From NCBI GenBank assembly GCA_964016985.1, contig OZ024823.1, positions 64,934,514-64,998,513 of the forward strand: a stretch of DNA of 64,000 bases, read 5' to 3'. Shown in pieces: positions 36,600 to 46,795 of the stretch (within the stretch, counting starts at the first letter, position 1; each line of letters starts with the position of its first letter). A program made the position numbers and the translations under genes. Source of the stretch: Anodontia alba. Lineage: Eukaryota > Mollusca > Bivalvia > Lucinida > Lucinidae. The notes under the pieces are model-generated. The model saw only the letters and a program-made list of their open reading frames with translations. It made no database searches and was not told where the DNA came from.

Positions 36600-39480
36600 A
36601 ACCTGCTCTACGTGTAGAGTCTGATCTGATATAACCTGGAAAATTGCCGAAGAAAGGAGAAATTATTCTTCTAGAAGTGGTTCATGGCTAAGAAGAAGAA
36701 GAGCGCAAGCCATGTCTGATTCATCAGACGAAGAAAAATTGATGGAAACACTACCCCATATGGCCCTGCTGCCCAGGGGAAGACCCATCAGGTTGGAAAC
36801 TCCAAGGGTACTTGTACCCAGAGGAGTGTAAGTTCACCGGTCACCGGTCAATCAACCACCGGTCAACCAGCCACCAGCCGTTCGCCCAATGGACAAGAAG
36901 ACATTTAAGAATGGCCGACCACTGGTCAAATGGGCATTACACAAGAATTTTCAAGTCAGTCAATCACCAGTCACTGGCCATCCAGCCACCGGTCATTGGA
37001 CTTACAAAATATCAACAAAAGGGAAGTCAGTATTCATCGGCCACTGGTCAGCCGATCACCGGTCACCAGTCATTAGAATTTATATCAACCTACATGGGCA
37101 TGGAGCTCACTAATAATAATAATAACTCAAAAAGAGTTTTATTGTCCCCCGCCTTTTCGAAGAAAAGCGGAGGGACACTGTTTTGGGCTTTCCGTGGTGC
37201 GTGGTTCCGAATTTTTAGTAGGTATCTTGTCCCCTTAACTCCTCCCACAGTTTTTGTCCGATCCTTTTGAAACTTAACAGGGGCTTTTAAGATGGTCTGA
37301 AGATATGCATGTGGTTTTTTCAGAATCCTGAAATTATTTTTTATCACTTTTTACACATTTTGAACTTAGAGACATTTTTTGAATTCTAATATTACAGAAG
37401 TCTATAGGGAGTAGGTACCTTGGCCCCTTAACTCCTCCCACAGTTTTTTGGCCGATCCTTTTGAAACTTTACATGGGCTTTTAGGATGGCCTGAAGATAT
37501 GCATGTGGATTTTTCAGAATCCTGACATAATTTTTATCACTTTTTCCGCATTTTTAACAGACATTTTTTGAGTTCTAATATTACAGAAGTGTATAGGGAG
37601 TAGGTACCTTGTCCCCTTAACTCCTCCCACAGTTTTTGGCCGATCCTTTTGAAACTTTACATGGGCTTTTAGGATGGCCTGAAGATATGCATGTGGTTTT
37701 TTCAGAATCCTGAAATAATTTTTTATCACTTTTTCCGCATTTTTAACTTTTTTTGAGACATTTTTTGAGTTCTAATACTACAGAAGCGTATAGGGAGTAG
37801 GTGCCTTGTCCCCGTAACTCCTACCACAGTTTTAAGCCGATCCTTTTGAAACTTTACAGGTGCTTTAAGGATGGTCTGAAGATATGCATGTGGTTTTTTC
37901 AGAATCCTGAAATTATTTTTTATCACTGGTTTCCTGCTTCAATACTTAGATAAGTGATACAGGACCAATGGTCCTCTGCTTAACTTACCCATTTTTAACA
38001 GCTCAAATAAAAATTTGGAATTTGCTTGTTACCCCTGGAACCAGACTTTAGTAATATGTCTGATCCCAATGTTGTAATTGAACGTCGGACAACGAATGGA
38101 GACAGGACAACAGACTTTACAGACTTCCCTCTCTGGATGTATTTCCAGGAGGGATCAGCCTAGAAGTAAATATAAATCTAAGAAGAGGAGGAGACATAGA
38201 TCGTTCTCTACACCCTCCTCCATTAGACATGCATCTCTAGACTTTCGCTGTGAAACAGAAAGTCTAAAGATCCAGACAATCTAACAAGAAAGGAGAAGAA
38301 ATATACATCTTCTTCTTCTTCTTTTTAATTATCTGATAATCAGTCCCGTGATTGTGGCATATACAAAGAAGTAGACATAGTCCACTGGCTGCACAGAATC
38401 CAAGTATACTACAGCCTACGGAAATAACTTATGTCCACACAATATAACCTGAACATAAAGGACTCAGGTTCAGACTCTGAAATCGAAACCTGGTCCTTTG
38501 AAAAGGCAATCAACAAATATTAGGCTTTGCCTCCAGAGTTAAAGGCCAACCGAGGAGCATGCTCCGATGAAGTCTTTATCTGGCATTGTACTCCTGATGG
38601 AGTCACGTACGACTCTATTACTAGTATTGCCACAATCTTAGCTAGTTTTAAAATACTGCCAGATTTCTCCAAAGCAAACTGACACGGAGAAATTGGCAGA
38701 GATGATAGGCTCCCAAAAATTTAGTATCTTCCTTGACAAAGACTAAATTTTATAAGAGCCAAGAGTCAGTATTTACCAACCGATAATATTCTTCTGTTAG
38801 AATCGGAAGCTTTCCTGCTGGATTTAGCTAGCAGAAAAATGCTCCATTCCAATAAGATATTGAATTATGGTAAGAAGAGCCCACAAATTTATAACGATAA
38901 ACTCGCATGAGTATATTTATTTTCTTCTGCTGCTTATTTATGTATGCAACAGCAGACAATATCTGTACCGGCTCTTTCGAGACTGATTTAAACCGTACCT
39001 AAGTTTATAAAGCTGTGATGGCTAGGTCTACGATCTTAGCTACGGAGATTTTACAAGCTAGACGTGATGCGGTGCTGGCCACGTTTAAGATCTTACTGGA
39101 CAGTTCCAACCATGAGTTGCGAAACGTTCCGATTAATTCTAAACCTGATTTTATAACAAAATTAAGGAAGTACCAAGGGCAAAAATTAGGTCCTGCAACA
39201 AAGGCCTTTGGCAAATTCCTCTGTTGCTATTATCATACAAAAACAAAAGTGACTTGTCTGGCTCCTCCGGTCTTTAAGAAACTGAAGCAGCCAACTAAAC
39301 CTCCTAGGCCTCACCACCAAACACAACTGTACAGGCCTAAAGAAAAACAGTCGTACTCATCAAGTAGAGGAATTATGCTAAGAGAAGTGGAAATCAGACA
39401 GTTCCCCTCCTCTAAGCAAGCCTCATCCTTAACAAATTCTGAAGTCCATCTCTTCCCACTGCCAGTCCTACTACATCCAG
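36600..39480 (+). pseudogene. DIRS gag-like remnant, interrupted by J
   Basis: Fragments in several frames. A Thr/Gly/Gln-rich stretch at about 36830-37080 is built on degenerate CACCGGTCA repeats. After element J come a basic stretch (KYKSKKRRRHRSF, about 38168-38206) and WSFEKAINK, then at 39015 a frame with ARRDAVLATFKILLDSS, which resembles the C-terminal part of DIRS gag just before RT. The assignment rests on position and weak resemblance; the exact start is unknown. Confidence 0.5.
37139..37979 (+). mobile_element. Tandem-repeat HINE-like element, family J
   Basis: The head TTATTGTCCCCCGCC forms a hairpin with a GAA loop (stem CTTTTC/GAAAAG, outer TGTCCC/GGGACA). Four monomers of about 190 bp follow (GCCGATCCTTTTGAAACTTT, GATGGTCTGAAGATATGC). 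The 3' end has GATACAGGACC-AAT-GGTCCT, then CTGC^TT. It is inserted in the gag region of the DIRS. Confidence 0.75.
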
Positions 39481-40700
39481 ACTTTCCAGTGGGAGGAAGA
39501 TTGACCCAATTTGTGGAACAATGGGAAGAATTGACAGACAACAAATGGATCCTCTCTATCTTTTGAAACTGGTTCAAGATCCTATTCAAGTCACTTCCTC
39601 TCCTATTGGATGTTCTGATAAATTTGATTCAATTTTCCCCCTCTTATTGCGAGAAGAGATCGCAAAACTTCTCAAGAAACGAGCAGTGGAAAGGGTACGG
39701 AATCCGGGAACTCCCGGTTTTTATTCCCGGGTATTACCAGTGCTGGCTTTTACTAGTGCAAAATGAAGAACGGAAGTTACGCTCAGTAATAGATCTTTCC
39801 TACTAAATCTTTATATAAACAAAGCATTTTAAGATGGAGACAGTCAAGTCAGTAAGTCAGCCGATTATGACCAAAGGTAGAGCTGTCTCCAGAGATCTGA
39901 CTGATGCATATTCATGTTCCGATACATCTGAAATCCAGAAAATTCCTTAGGTTCGTCTACGAACATCAGGCTTTTCTGTTCACGGCCTTACTGTTCAAAA
40001 TGTCCCTAAGCCCATGAAATTTTCACAAATTAATGAGTATAATAACAGCAAAGTTACGACTTCGTGCTGTATCTCTTTTCCCATACCTAGAAAATTGGCT
40101 AATAAGAGATCTGCTTTGCAATTGGCTTATCTAGCACACCAAATTCACTCTTTAAACGGTACAAATCCGGATTTCATACCAAATCTAAAGAAGTCAGATT
40201 TGATACCAACACGAATTCACCGTTAGGTATGGAATTCTAACTCAGGCTTAAATTTCTAGGCAGACTGCATTTACGACATCTGCAAATCTGCCTATCTTCG
40301 GTCTGGAAACCTTAAATTCTTCCTTAGATCACAAGGTTACGATTAACAGTATGATCAAATTCCATTTGAAATGATGGATGAACACCAATCGATTCATTCA
40401 AGGGATGTCCATTCACCCTCCAGACCCCAAAATATTTCCTTATTCGGATGCTAGTCAGTATGGGAACTCATCTGGAACAATGAGTTTTTCCTTTCATGGT
40501 TGCTGGTCGGAAGACCAATTCCAATTCCATATCAACATGTTGGAAATAATGGCCATTCGTTTCACACTGATAAAACCTTATAAGTATATGCACCATTCTT
40601 GTGTCATGTTTTCTACCGACAACACAACAGTGGTATCATATATCAATTAGCAAGGAGGAACACATTCTCCCAACCTATGAGTAGAGGTATGAAATATCCT
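39480..40700 (+). pseudogene. DIRS reverse transcriptase / RNase H, decayed
   Basis: The RT begins with VGGRLTQFVEQWEELTDN (39492 on), continuing in shifting frames through GFYSRVLPV, RKLRSVIDLSY, HFKMETVKS and SRDLTDAYS. The catalytic box reads PYLENWLIRD at 40081-40110, where the family has YLDD: both catalytic aspartates are replaced. RNase H follows at 40378-40650 with YSDAS, HINMLEIMAI and STDNTTVVSYIN, retaining the expected D, E and D. A stop falls directly after SYIN. This is an inactive copy. Confidence 0.8.
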
Positions 40701-41988
40701 CCAATGGTGCCTAAAACATCATATTGTCGTCAGGATTCGTCATATACCAGACAAATTCAATGTTTTGGCAGATACGTTATCGACTATCGACAAATAGTCA
40801 AAACAGAGTGGGAATTGGATAAATTGATATCGAATTCAATTTCCAGATGTTCAACCATTCCAATCTGGATCTGTTTGCGATACGTTTCAGTCACAATCTT
40901 CCAGTTATGTGTTCCCAGTTCTGGACAATCAAGTCTTTGCGATAGACGCATTTTCCACGAACTGGAACAATATTCATGCTTATGCATTTCCTACAACAAT
41001 ACTAACTCCTTCTGTCCTGAACAAGATACGCCAATCTCAGTGCAGAATGAATCTTATAGTTCCTCTTTGACCATAACAAACATGGTTCTCAGAGGTTCTA
41101 CAACTATTTGTCTCGGCTCCAGTTCTTCTTCCACTCTTTCCAAACTATTAACACAAGCAAAGGAAAGTTTCAACATCAAAATCTCCCAGTATTCAACCGT
41201 CACACCTGGGAGTTATCAAGAAATCCGTTAGAGATAGAAATTTCGCAAACGTTGCAGTTTTTATCTCCAGATCAAAGTGAACGTCAACTCAGAAAGCCTA
41301 TGACTCGAAATGGATCGTATATACCTGTTGGTGTCATAGAAAGAAGGTTAATCTGGTCTCGGCCCCTCTTTCTGTTATAGCCGATTTCCTCTTTTACCTT
41401 TTTCTCTGAGTAAAAGTTTCAGATGAGTACTAGTAAGGCTATAGATATATCATAACTAGTACTTTTAATTTAAGACTGGCTATAAATCGGATTTAACCCT
41501 GTCATGTCAGAATTAATAAGATCTTTTAAATTACAATGCACTGTTCAAAGATCTGTTACTCCTTAATAGGTTTTATTTTGGGTCTTAGTCTGTCTTCAGA
41601 AAGCCCCATATGAACCTTACATAAGGCTTCTAACTCCACGTAAAGACAGCCTTTCTTTTAGCTCTTGCCATTGCCTAAAGATGAAAAGAGATTCAGACCT
41701 TGGCAATGGATTCAAATCAACTAAGATTCAATTGATCTGATGGATCAGTATCTGATGGTTCAAACTGGGTTTATGGCTAAGAATCAGCTTCCGTCCATTT
41801 GTCCAGATCATAATCTTATCCCAGTTTAGCCCATATATGCAAAGGGAACATTAGGATAGACTTTTATGCCCTACAGGAGCCTTAAACTTCTATCTTAAAA
41901 TGACTAGGATTTACCGTCAAAATAGAACTAGACTATTTCTACCAATTAGAGGCAAACAAGATATTTCTGAATCCTCTGTCTCGAGATA

Positions 41989-42017
41989 TGAGGGTGTGTC
42001 AATAAATAACCAGCCTA
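41989..42017 (+). repeat. Mariner left terminal inverted repeat
   Basis: Begins TGAGGGTGTGTCAATAAATA and ends ACCAGCCTA. Preceded by TA. Confidence 0.9.
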
Positions 42018-42131
42018 TCCCATTTCAGATGGACCGAGACGGTCACGATTTTCATGCTTTGTTTCAATATATGATTTATACATGGGTACAAAATTACACG
42101 CGTATCGAGTCATTCTTTAATAAGATATTGA

Positions 42132-43226
42132 ATGTCAAACATGGCTTGTGATGCAGAGGCATGCTTTTCATCTAAAGTTGAGTACCATGCTGTAATTCAG
42201 TACTTGTATTTAAAAGGTAAAACAGGCAAGGAAATACACGGCGAGTTAGCCGATGTTTATGGGTCTTCTGCACCATCTTATGCTCAATTCTGGGTAGGGG
42301 AATTCAAACGCAGTAGAACGTCTTTAGAAGATGAAGCCAGGTCTGGACTCCCACTGGATGCCACTGACAAAGAAATGTGTAAGAAAGTTCGGGATCTGGT
42401 ATACTCTGATAGGCGAATTCAGGTGGAAGAAATAGCGCAGGCATTAGGCATTTCACATGGTAGCGTTTCAACAATCGTACGTGATCGTTTAGGTATGCGC
42501 AAGCTAACAGCCTGTTGGGTCCCCAAATCCCTTAACGATGAGCAAATGGCAACCCGAGCATCAGTATGCAGGGCCTTGTTGAAGTGTTTTAGGTCAGAAG
42601 ATGATTTTCTTTTGCATCTGGTGACTGTAGATGAGACATGGGTTCATTATTATGAGCCAGAAAATAAAACTGAGAGTCGTCAGTGGGTAGGGCCTGGCTC
42701 CCCGAGGCCAAAGAAGTTCAAGATGCAACCATCTGCTGGCAAGGTGCTGGCCACAGTATTTTGGGACGCAAAAGGCGTTATTATGTTGGACTTTTTACCC
42801 AAGAGAAGTACAATAACTGGAGTGTACTATGCAAACTTGTTAGACCAGCTGAGAACTGCCATCCGTGAAAAACGCCGAGGTAAACTCTCTAAAGGTGTTT
42901 TGCTGCAACAGGACAACGCGAGAGTCCACACTTGCAAAGTTGCAATGGATGCTGTAGTCCGAAATGGGTATGAATTAATACCACATCCTGCCTATTCGCC
43001 TGACCTAGCTCCTAGCGACTTCTTCTTATTCCCAAACTTGAAAAAGGATATCTGTGGACTTCATTTCCGGTCTGATGAAGAAGTCGTGACGGTAGTTGAG
43101 GAGTGGGTCAATGGAAAGGACTTTTTCAATTCTGGGCTGATGGCACTTGAACACCGTTGGTCTAAGTGCATCACACTAGAGGGCAATTACATCGAAAAAG
43201 AAGAGGTAGATCTCAACCGGAAATAA
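42132..43226 (+). CDS. Mariner (DD34D) transposase, intact
   Basis: Catalyses cut-and-paste transposition of the surrounding element in the nucleus. The 364-residue frame has no stop or frameshift. The N-terminal half holds two helix-turn-helix regions for binding the inverted repeats (about residues 30-60 and 95-120, the second with EEIAQALGISHGSVSTI). The linker has WVPKSLNDEQ (129-138), a variant of the mariner WVPHEL motif. The catalytic triad is Asp167 (TVDETW), Asp261 (QQDNARVH) and Asp296 (YSPDLAPSDF); the last two are 34 residues apart, the DD34D spacing. Mariner transposases are usually about 345-350 aa; ATG codons at residues 1 and 4 are both possible starts. All key residues are present, so activity is possible but untested. 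Similar domains occur in host fusions such as SETMAR, but the terminal repeats show this is the transposon itself. Confidence 0.95.
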   Translation: MSNMACDAEACFSSKVEYHAVIQYLYLKGKTGKEIHGELADVYGSSAPSYAQFWVGEFKRSRTSLEDEARSGLPLDATDKEMCKKVRDLVYSDRRIQVEEIAQALGISHGSVSTIVRDRLGMRKLTACWVPKSLNDEQMATRASVCRALLKCFRSEDDFLLHLVTVDETWVHYYEPENKTESRQWVGPGSPRPKKFKMQPSAGKVLATVFWDAKGVIMLDFLPKRSTITGVYYANLLDQLRTAIREKRRGKLSKGVLLQQDNARVHTCKVAMDAVVRNGYELIPHPAYSPDLAPSDFFLFPNLKKDICGLHFRSDEEVVTVVEEWVNGKDFFNSGLMALEHRWSKCITLEGNYIEKEEVDLNRK

Positions 43227-43228
43227 GT

Positions 43229-43257
43229 TAGGCTGGTTACTTATTGACTCACCCTAG
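43229..43257 (-). repeat. Mariner right terminal inverted repeat
   Basis: TAGGCTGGTTACTTATTGAC then TCACCCTAG on the plus strand. Followed by TA. It starts three bases after the transposase stop codon. Confidence 0.9.
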
Positions 43258-43301
43258 TAGATTTCTTATAATATTAAACTTGCCTACAAACCCTATAATA
43301 C

Positions 43302-43308
<7 letters not shown>

Positions 43309-43340
<32 letters not shown>
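43309..43340. repeat. (AT)n microsatellite
   Basis: About 16 AT units, within DIRS sequence just downstream of the mariner. Confidence 0.9.
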
Positions 43341-43347
<7 letters not shown>

Positions 43348-43441
43348 CGGAATGAGCTTACTCTTAGGATTTATATCAAGAATGAGCTTATTCTAAGAGT
43401 TTCCTGGGGCTTAATCCTGAAGTGGAGGGATCTACTTGTTT

Positions 43442-45160
43442 TTATACGCCCGTTTGAAAAATGGGACGTATTATGTTACGGGGTATGGCGTCCGTCCGTC
43501 GGTCCGTCCGTGAACTTTTTCGTTTCCGGTTAACTCCTCCTACAGTTTACATCCGATCAAGCTGAAACTTGGTATCTAGTTAGACCATGATGTGGCCCAT
43601 ATTGTTTTGAGGTTACAGTCCACCAAATGTTTGCAGAGTTATGCCCCTTAGAAAATTTCTGTAAACTTTTCATTTCCGGTTAACTCCTCCTACATTTTAT
43701 ATCCGATCAAGCTGAAACTTCATATATAGTTAGACTATGATGTGGAGCAGCGCATATTATTTTGAGGTTACAGTCCACCAAATATTAGTAGAGTTATGCC
43801 CCTTTGAAAATTTAAGTAGACCTTTCGTTTCCGGCTAACTCCTCCAACATTTTACATCCGATCAAGCTGAAACTTGATTTGTAGTTAGACCATGATGTGG
43901 AGCAGCGCATATTGTTTCAAGGTTACAGTCCACCAAATATTTGCAGAGTTATACCCCTTTGAAAATTTCTATTGATTTTTTGTTTCTGGCTAAACCTCCT
44001 ACAGTTTACATCCAATCAAGCTGAAACTTCATATACAGTTAGACCATGATATGGAGCAACGCATATTGTTTGAGGTTACAGTCCACCAAATATTAGCAGA
44101 GTTATGCCCCTTTGAAAATTTCAGTAAACTTTTCGTTTCCGGCTAAATCGTCCTGCAGTATACATCCTATCAAGCTGAGACTTGATTTGTAGTTAGACCA
44201 TGATGTGGAGCAGCGCATATTATTTCAAGGTTACAGTCCACCAAATATTAGCAGAGTTTAACCCCTTTGAAAATTTCTATTTATTTTTTTTGTTTTCGGC
44301 TAAATCCTCCTACAGTTTACATCCGATCAAGCTGAAACTTCAGAAATAGTTACTAGATGATGTGGAACAGCACATATTATTTCGAGGTTACAGTGCACAA
44401 AATATTTGCAGATTTATGCCCCTTTGAAAATTTTTGTAAACTTTTCGCAGTATATTGTTTAGAGGTAATAGTGTGCAAATTTTATTATATAATAGGTATA
44501 TTTTTTGCAAATAACTAAAGTTTTGGTCATATGGGCAAGATATTGATTTTTTTTTTTTTTTTTTTTTTTTTAACATCTTCTTTTATTAGATTTGCAAGAA
44601 AAGGTTGTCATTGTTAAATCTTTATAAATACATAATTCTTTCTGAATTTTTTTTTTTTTTTTTTAATACTCTTCTGATTTGGCTCCCTTGAAGAACAAAA
44701 ATAAAATCAATATTAAGCAAGTTAAAGGTTTACAAAAAAATTTCTTGCAGCATTGTTTTTTTGTTTTTTTTTTTGGTTGTTTATTTTTGTTTTGTTATTG
44801 TTTGGTCCGATATTGAAGTATAGGAAAAACAAATCAGCTTATATCAGCTTATAATATAGCCATGCTTCTGTGGTGTGTCCTCCGTCAGAAAGCACTTCTC
44901 CCTAGAAGCAGCAAACTTCTCCCTATTTTCCCAGGAGGGAGAAGTCACTTCTCCCTAAATTTCTGGGCCAGCTTGGACCCATAGGTTACAGTTCACCAAA
45001 TATCAGCAGAGATATGCCCCAATGAAATTTTTTCAATTTTTTTTTTTGTAATTCCATTTACAGTTTATATCCGGAGCATTGAATTATGAAGGAGCCAGTT
45101 TATGTGCTACATCTTATTACTTGCCACGGGCGTATAATGCCCCGCTTGGAGGAACTCTTG
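43442..45160 (+). mobile_element. Tandem-repeat HINE-like element, family G, copy G3
   Basis: Same layout as G1: head TTATACGCCCGTTT, GGCGTCCGTCCGTCGG run, about six 155 bp monomers, T-rich 3' segment with poly-T tracts, tail GGGCGTATAATGCCC ending CTCTTG^TT. The 3' module has an extra palindrome, CTTCTCCCT ... AGGGAGAAG (about 44920-44950). Nested in the DIRS between the recombinase and the internal complementary region. Confidence 0.85.
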
Positions 45161-45204
45161 TTGTGTTAGAATTGGAAGCTCCTTCCCACCTTATTGGCGA
45201 ATTC

Positions 45205-45299
45205 TAGCACATTATCTATACGTTAATGTATTGTGCAGTTAAAATGAAGTTTTTAAAAGTAAAACATATTTTAACAAGCAATACTTAACCTATAGATAA
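45205..45299 (-). repeat. DIRS internal complementary region
   Basis: Two abutting parts. 45205-45244 is the reverse complement of the left element tip (36123-36162). 45245-45299 is the reverse complement of the right tip (about 45480-45534). The join at 45244/45245 therefore reproduces the junction of the two ends, as in the model in which DIRS elements use this region to make circular intermediates. Confidence 0.85.
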
Positions 45300-45356
45300 G
45301 ATAATCCCACGTCCCTATCCCCGCTTAACTCTAGCCTTTAGGGCTTTACATCAAAG

Positions 45357-45534
45357 AAACTGACATGTGATCAAAAAAGCAGGAGGAATATGTCACACAG
45401 GTGACTGCCTAAGGGACTTTTGGATTAAGACTATATGGGACGATGTTACTGTCGTTTTTTCTGTGGAAGGTATAGCACATTATCTATAGGTTAAGTATTG
45501 CTTGTTAAAATATGTTTTACTTTTAAAAACTTCA
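45357..45534 (-). repeat. DIRS right inverted terminal repeat
   Basis: Contains GACTGCCTAAGGGACTTTTG, GTCGTTTTTTCTGTGGAAGG and AGCACATTATCTATAGGTTA, complements of words in the left repeat. It has a longer outer tip (GTTTTACTTTTAAAAACTTC) than the left side, as is usual for DIRS. Confidence 0.85.
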
Positions 45535-45766
45535 ATTTTCGCTTCTTCTCCTGAACCAAACGGCCAGTTGACTTGAAACTTGGTACGAGGAAGCATCGGG
45601 GTGACCTGTAGGTCAAAAATAGCTGAAAATGTTCTGATTGCAAATCCAAGATGGCCACCGTGGCGGCCATCTTGAAACTCTATTTTAGGCTTCTTCTCCT
45701 GAACTGAAGGGCCAATTGACTTGTTACTCGGTAGGAAGCATCGGGATGACTTGTAGATCAAAAATA

Positions 45767-46085
45767 AGTCGGAGTCGGCCTCGGTGGCTCAGTTGGATGC
45801 GCCGTCCGACTGAAGACCAGGAGGTCGCGTGTTCAACCCCCGCCGAGGTCGGCAACATTCTTTCATGGAGATTGATCATGAAATATTTTCTACGGTCATT
45901 CTCTCCCTTCCGCTGATTCAAGAAGGGCAGTTGTCAATTTCTGGCGAAAGAATGTGCACAATACTGGTAAACCGCTTAAAGGACTAAGCCTGCCCAGTAA
46001 ACGTGTGGTTAGGTAAACTGACCGCGCTCGACATGACCCCATTGGGTTGACTGGGCCATTAAACCTCAACACAAACAAACAAACA
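45767..46085 (+). mobile_element. tRNA-derived SINE, copy 2
   Basis: Nearly identical to the SINE at 22512-22811, including TGGCTCAGTTGG and GTTCAACC promoter boxes, the body, and an ACAAACAAAC tail. The flanking duplication AGATCAAAAATA is at 45755-45766 and 46086-46097. Inserted in an F2 monomer of F2b. Confidence 0.87.
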
Positions 46086-46795
46086 AGATCAAAAATAGCT
46101 AAAATCGTTCTGATTAAAAAAGGCGGCCATCTTGAAAATCTTTTTTTCATTTCTTCTCCTGAACCGAAAGGCCAGTTGACTTGAAATTTGGTAGGAAGCA
46201 TTGGGGTGGCTTGTAGATCAAAAATAGCTAAAATCATTCTGATCTGAAATCCAAGATGGCCACCATGGTGGCCATCTTGAAAATCTATTTTTTGGTTTCT
46301 CTTGAACCGAAATGCCAATTGACTTGAAACTTGGTAGGAAGCATCGGGGTAACTTGTACATTAAAAATAGCTAAAATTGTTCTGATCAGAAATCCAAGGT
46401 GGCTCCATGGCTGCCATCTTTAAAACCTATTTTTAGCATCTTTTCCTGAACTGAAAGGCTAATTGACATGAAACTTGTTAGGAAGCAACGGGGTGACTAG
46501 TTGATAAAAAAATATCTAAAATTGTTCCGATGAGAAATCCAAGATGGCCTCCATGGCCGCCATCTTGAAAATCTACTTTTCACTTCTTCTCCAGAAACAA
46601 AAGGCCGATTGTCTTGAAACTTGATAGGAAGCATCGAAATGACTAGTAGATCAAAATAGCTAAAACCATTCTGATCCGAAATCCAAGATGGCCACCACGG
46701 CTGCCATCTTAAAAATCTATTTTGCACTTCTTCTCCTGAACCGACAATTTATCTGGTAATCAGGTGAGCGATACAGGGCCATCTTGGCCCTCTTG

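Larger units (their letters stand above)
41989..43257 (+). mobile_element. Mariner-family DNA transposon, apparently full length
   Basis: A 1269 bp element with 29 bp terminal inverted repeats (41989-42017 and 43229-43257) that differ at only a few positions; the shared core is GTCAATAA(A/G)TAACCAGCCT. TA lies directly outside each tip (41987-41988 and 43258-43259), the standard target duplication. The length and the single uninterrupted transposase gene match the family. The host site is the DIRS tyrosine recombinase gene. An (AT)n tract follows shortly after. Confidence 0.93.
40700..43340 (+). pseudogene. DIRS tyrosine recombinase region, split by a mariner
   Basis: After RNase H the connecting region reads DKFNVLADTLSR and TEWELDKLI in alternating frames, then DAFSTNWNN and YAFPTTIL (about 40930-41000). 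The recombinase itself shows KTAFLLALAIA (about 41640-41680), followed by stops around the Arg expected to be catalytic. Further on are AKNQLPSICPD and TRLFLPIRGKQDISESSVSR (about 41940-41986). There the mariner interrupts; beyond it the frame resumes with ISYNIKLAYK (from 43260), the part near the catalytic Tyr. Decayed. Confidence 0.7.
36123..45534 (+). mobile_element. DIRS-like tyrosine-recombinase retrotransposon, decayed, with three nested elements
   Basis: The structure is diagnostic of DIRS elements: inverted terminal repeats (36123-36295 and 45357-45534) and an internal complementary region (45205-45299) that joins the complements of both outer tips. Between them, in order on the plus strand, are gag remnants, RT with RNase H, and a tyrosine recombinase. 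Nested inside are J (37139-37979), a mariner (41989-43257) and G3 (43442-45160); without them it is about 5.6 kb, a normal DIRS length. It sits in an F2 monomer: left flank GAAAATCTG, right flank ATTTTCGCTTC, no target duplication, as expected of recombinase integration. Many stops and frameshifts; not functional. Confidence 0.85.
29909..46795 (+). mobile_element. Family F2 element F2b, split over 17 kb by nested insertions
   Basis: The head at 29909 (TTAGCTTGTCTGAGCAC-GAA-GTGCTC) and F2 monomers run to about 30654. A 20 bp shred of monomer (CTTGAAAATCT) lies at about 36105-36122, and F2 monomers resume at 45535 (ATTTTCGCTTCTTCTCC) and run to the canonical tail: ATCAGGTGAGC, hairpin AGGGCCA-TCT-TGGCCCT, CTCTTG at 46790-46795. 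The breaks fall inside monomers at matching phase, so this is one element containing the foldback element, the DIRS and a SINE. Without insertions it is about 1.7 kb. Confidence 0.75.

Noticed and set aside
38078..38284. A basic Arg/Lys-rich small protein gene
   Set aside because: It lies within the DIRS and fits a decayed gag segment better than an independent gene.
42132..43226. A host SETMAR-like fusion gene
   Set aside because: There is no SET domain or upstream exon, and the frame lies between perfect mariner termini with TA on both sides.
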